Source: an uncultured Maribacter sp.
GTDB lineage: Bacteria > Bacteroidota > Bacteroidia > Flavobacteriales > Flavobacteriaceae
Direction of reading: 5' to 3'
Assembly (NCBI GenBank): GCA_905479535.1
Contig: CAJQMW010000353.1
Coordinates: 1-5,896, forward strand
DNA length: 5,896 nucleotides
The first letter of the stretch is position 1, and each line of letters starts with the position of its first letter. Below the pieces are notes generated by a model. It searched no databases. It was not told where the DNA came from and worked only from the letters and a program-made list of their open reading frames with translations. Below, piece after piece: positions 5,097-5,896 of this stretch. The position numbers and the translations under genes were made by a program.

Positions 5097-5896
5097 TCAT
5101 TTACTGGCAAAAAGCTTCACATCATCTTCCGTCACCTCATTTCCTCCAAGAATAATGAGTCTCTCCACTACATTGCGCAGTTCCCGGATATTTCCTGTCC
5201 AGTCATAGGCTTTAAGTAGTTTTATGGCCTTTTCAGAAAATTGTTTGGGCGCAATACCTTGTTCGTCGGTCACTTTCTTTGAAAAGTGATTGATCAATAA
5301 AGGAATATCATCACGCCTATCGTTCAAGGCCGGAACCTGAATCAATATAACGGCCAATCTATGGTAAAGATCCTCACGGAATTTACCTTCCTCAATTTCC
5401 TTTTTTAAATCCTTGTTCGTTGCGGCAATTACCCTTACATCTACTTTGATGTCCTTGTCCGTACCAACCCGGGAAATTTTGCTCTCCTGTAATGCCCTTA
5501 GTACTTTTGCTTGGGCGGATAAACTCATATCCCCTATTTCATCTAAAAAAATAGTGCCTTTATTGGCAGCTTCAAACTTTCCGGCACGATCTTTTACCGC
5601 CGATGTAAATGCTCCTTTGACGTGCCCGAATAGTTCGCTTTCAATTAATTCGGACGGTATCGCCGCACAATTGACCTCAATAAAGGGACCGCTACTTCTT
5701 TGGCTTTTCTCATGAAGCCAGTGCGCTACCAGTTCCTTACCAGTACCGTTGAAGCCTGTAATAAGTACCCTGGCATCGGTCGGTGCCACCTTTTCAATCA
5801 TATCCTTAATAACGTTGATTTCGCTACTCTCCCCAACCATTTCATAGGTTTTGCTGACTTTCTTCTTTAATATTTTGTTCTCTACAACAAGTTCTT
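5097..5896 (-). CDS. Sigma-54-dependent activator, AAA+ domain, partial (N terminus outside window)
   Basis: The visible 265 residues are an NtrC-type AAA+ ATPase. Counting from Met at 5838-5840: Walker A GFNGTGKE (29-36), sigma-54 contact loop GAFTSA (76-81, usually GAFTGA), Walker B GTIFLDE (95-101), RVIAATNKDL (136-145), FREDLYHRL (154-162) with the arginine-finger region, and WTGNIRELRNVVERL (214-228). That Met is not the start: the frame stays open for 18 more codons to the edge, through a Lys-rich linker (ENKILKKKVSK), so an upstream domain is expected. A response-regulator receiver domain is typical of flavobacterial relatives but is not seen here. The protein ends about 19 residues after the AAA+ lid (DDVKLFASK), with no Fis-type helix-turn-helix. 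Its TGA (5097-5099) touches the convergent gene's stop. Target promoters are unknown. Confidence 0.92.
   Translation of the reverse strand, partial: ELVVENKILKKKVSKTYEMVGESSEINVIKDMIEKVAPTDARVLITGFNGTGKELVAHWLHEKSQRSSGPFIEVNCAAIPSELIESELFGHVKGAFTSAVKDRAGKFEAANKGTIFLDEIGDMSLSAQAKVLRALQESKISRVGTDKDIKVDVRVIAATNKDLKKEIEEGKFREDLYHRLAVILIQVPALNDRRDDIPLLINHFSKKVTDEQGIAPKQFSEKAIKLLKAYDWTGNIRELRNVVERLIILGGNEVTEDDVKLFASK

Noticed and set aside
5838..5840. Met codon as the true start of the sigma-54 activator
   Set aside because: The frame stays open to the window edge with a linker typical of a preceding domain, so this Met is internal.

Overview
The window looks like the chromosome of a member of the Flavobacteriaceae (Bacteroidota). 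The genes lack clear Shine-Dalgarno sequences, leaders are AT-rich, and the protein set is typical of that group: a PPK2-type polyphosphate kinase, a secreted M28 peptidase with a PA insert, a ChbG/YdjC-like deacetylase, and a sigma-54 activator that ends right after its AAA+ domain. The assignment rests on gene style and is an inference; the genus cannot be read from the sequence.

Layout. Positions 1-343 hold no convincing protein gene. They contain a terminator-like hairpin whose 3' arm has two possible partners (23-99), a GC-rich block of nested and side-by-side stems that looks like a plus-strand structured RNA (about 141-284), and a tandem heptanucleotide TGTTGGG array (276-314) that fits the G-quadruplex pattern. 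From 344 to 4205 four genes lie on the minus strand, read right to left: PPK2 kinase (4205-3318), secreted M28 peptidase (3352-1943, overlapping PPK2 by 35 bp), a left-handed beta-helix acyltransferase (1869-1234) and a ChbG/YdjC deacetylase (1237-344, sharing an ATGA overlap with the acyltransferase). A 192-bp divergent intergenic region (4206-4397) separates them from a plus-strand exported helical protein of unknown function (4398-5096). That gene abuts, tail to tail with no spacer, the 3' end of a minus-strand sigma-54 activator (5097 to the right edge), whose N terminus lies outside the window.

Main result. The acyltransferase frame is interrupted by a single in-frame TAA at 1411-1413. 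Past it the same frame continues for 58 codons of clear beta-helix sequence and ends exactly in the ATGA overlap with the deacetylase. It is therefore one 211-residue gene broken by a nonsense codon rather than a natural 152-residue protein. The acyltransferase and deacetylase were probably a translationally coupled pair that adds and removes acyl groups on a sugar, now perhaps partly disabled. The other points that merit attention are the candidate structured RNA with its G-rich repeat tail, the non-canonical sigma-54 contact loop (GAFTSA) and missing DNA-binding domain of the regulator, and a cysteine-anchored internal repeat in the unknown exported protein.
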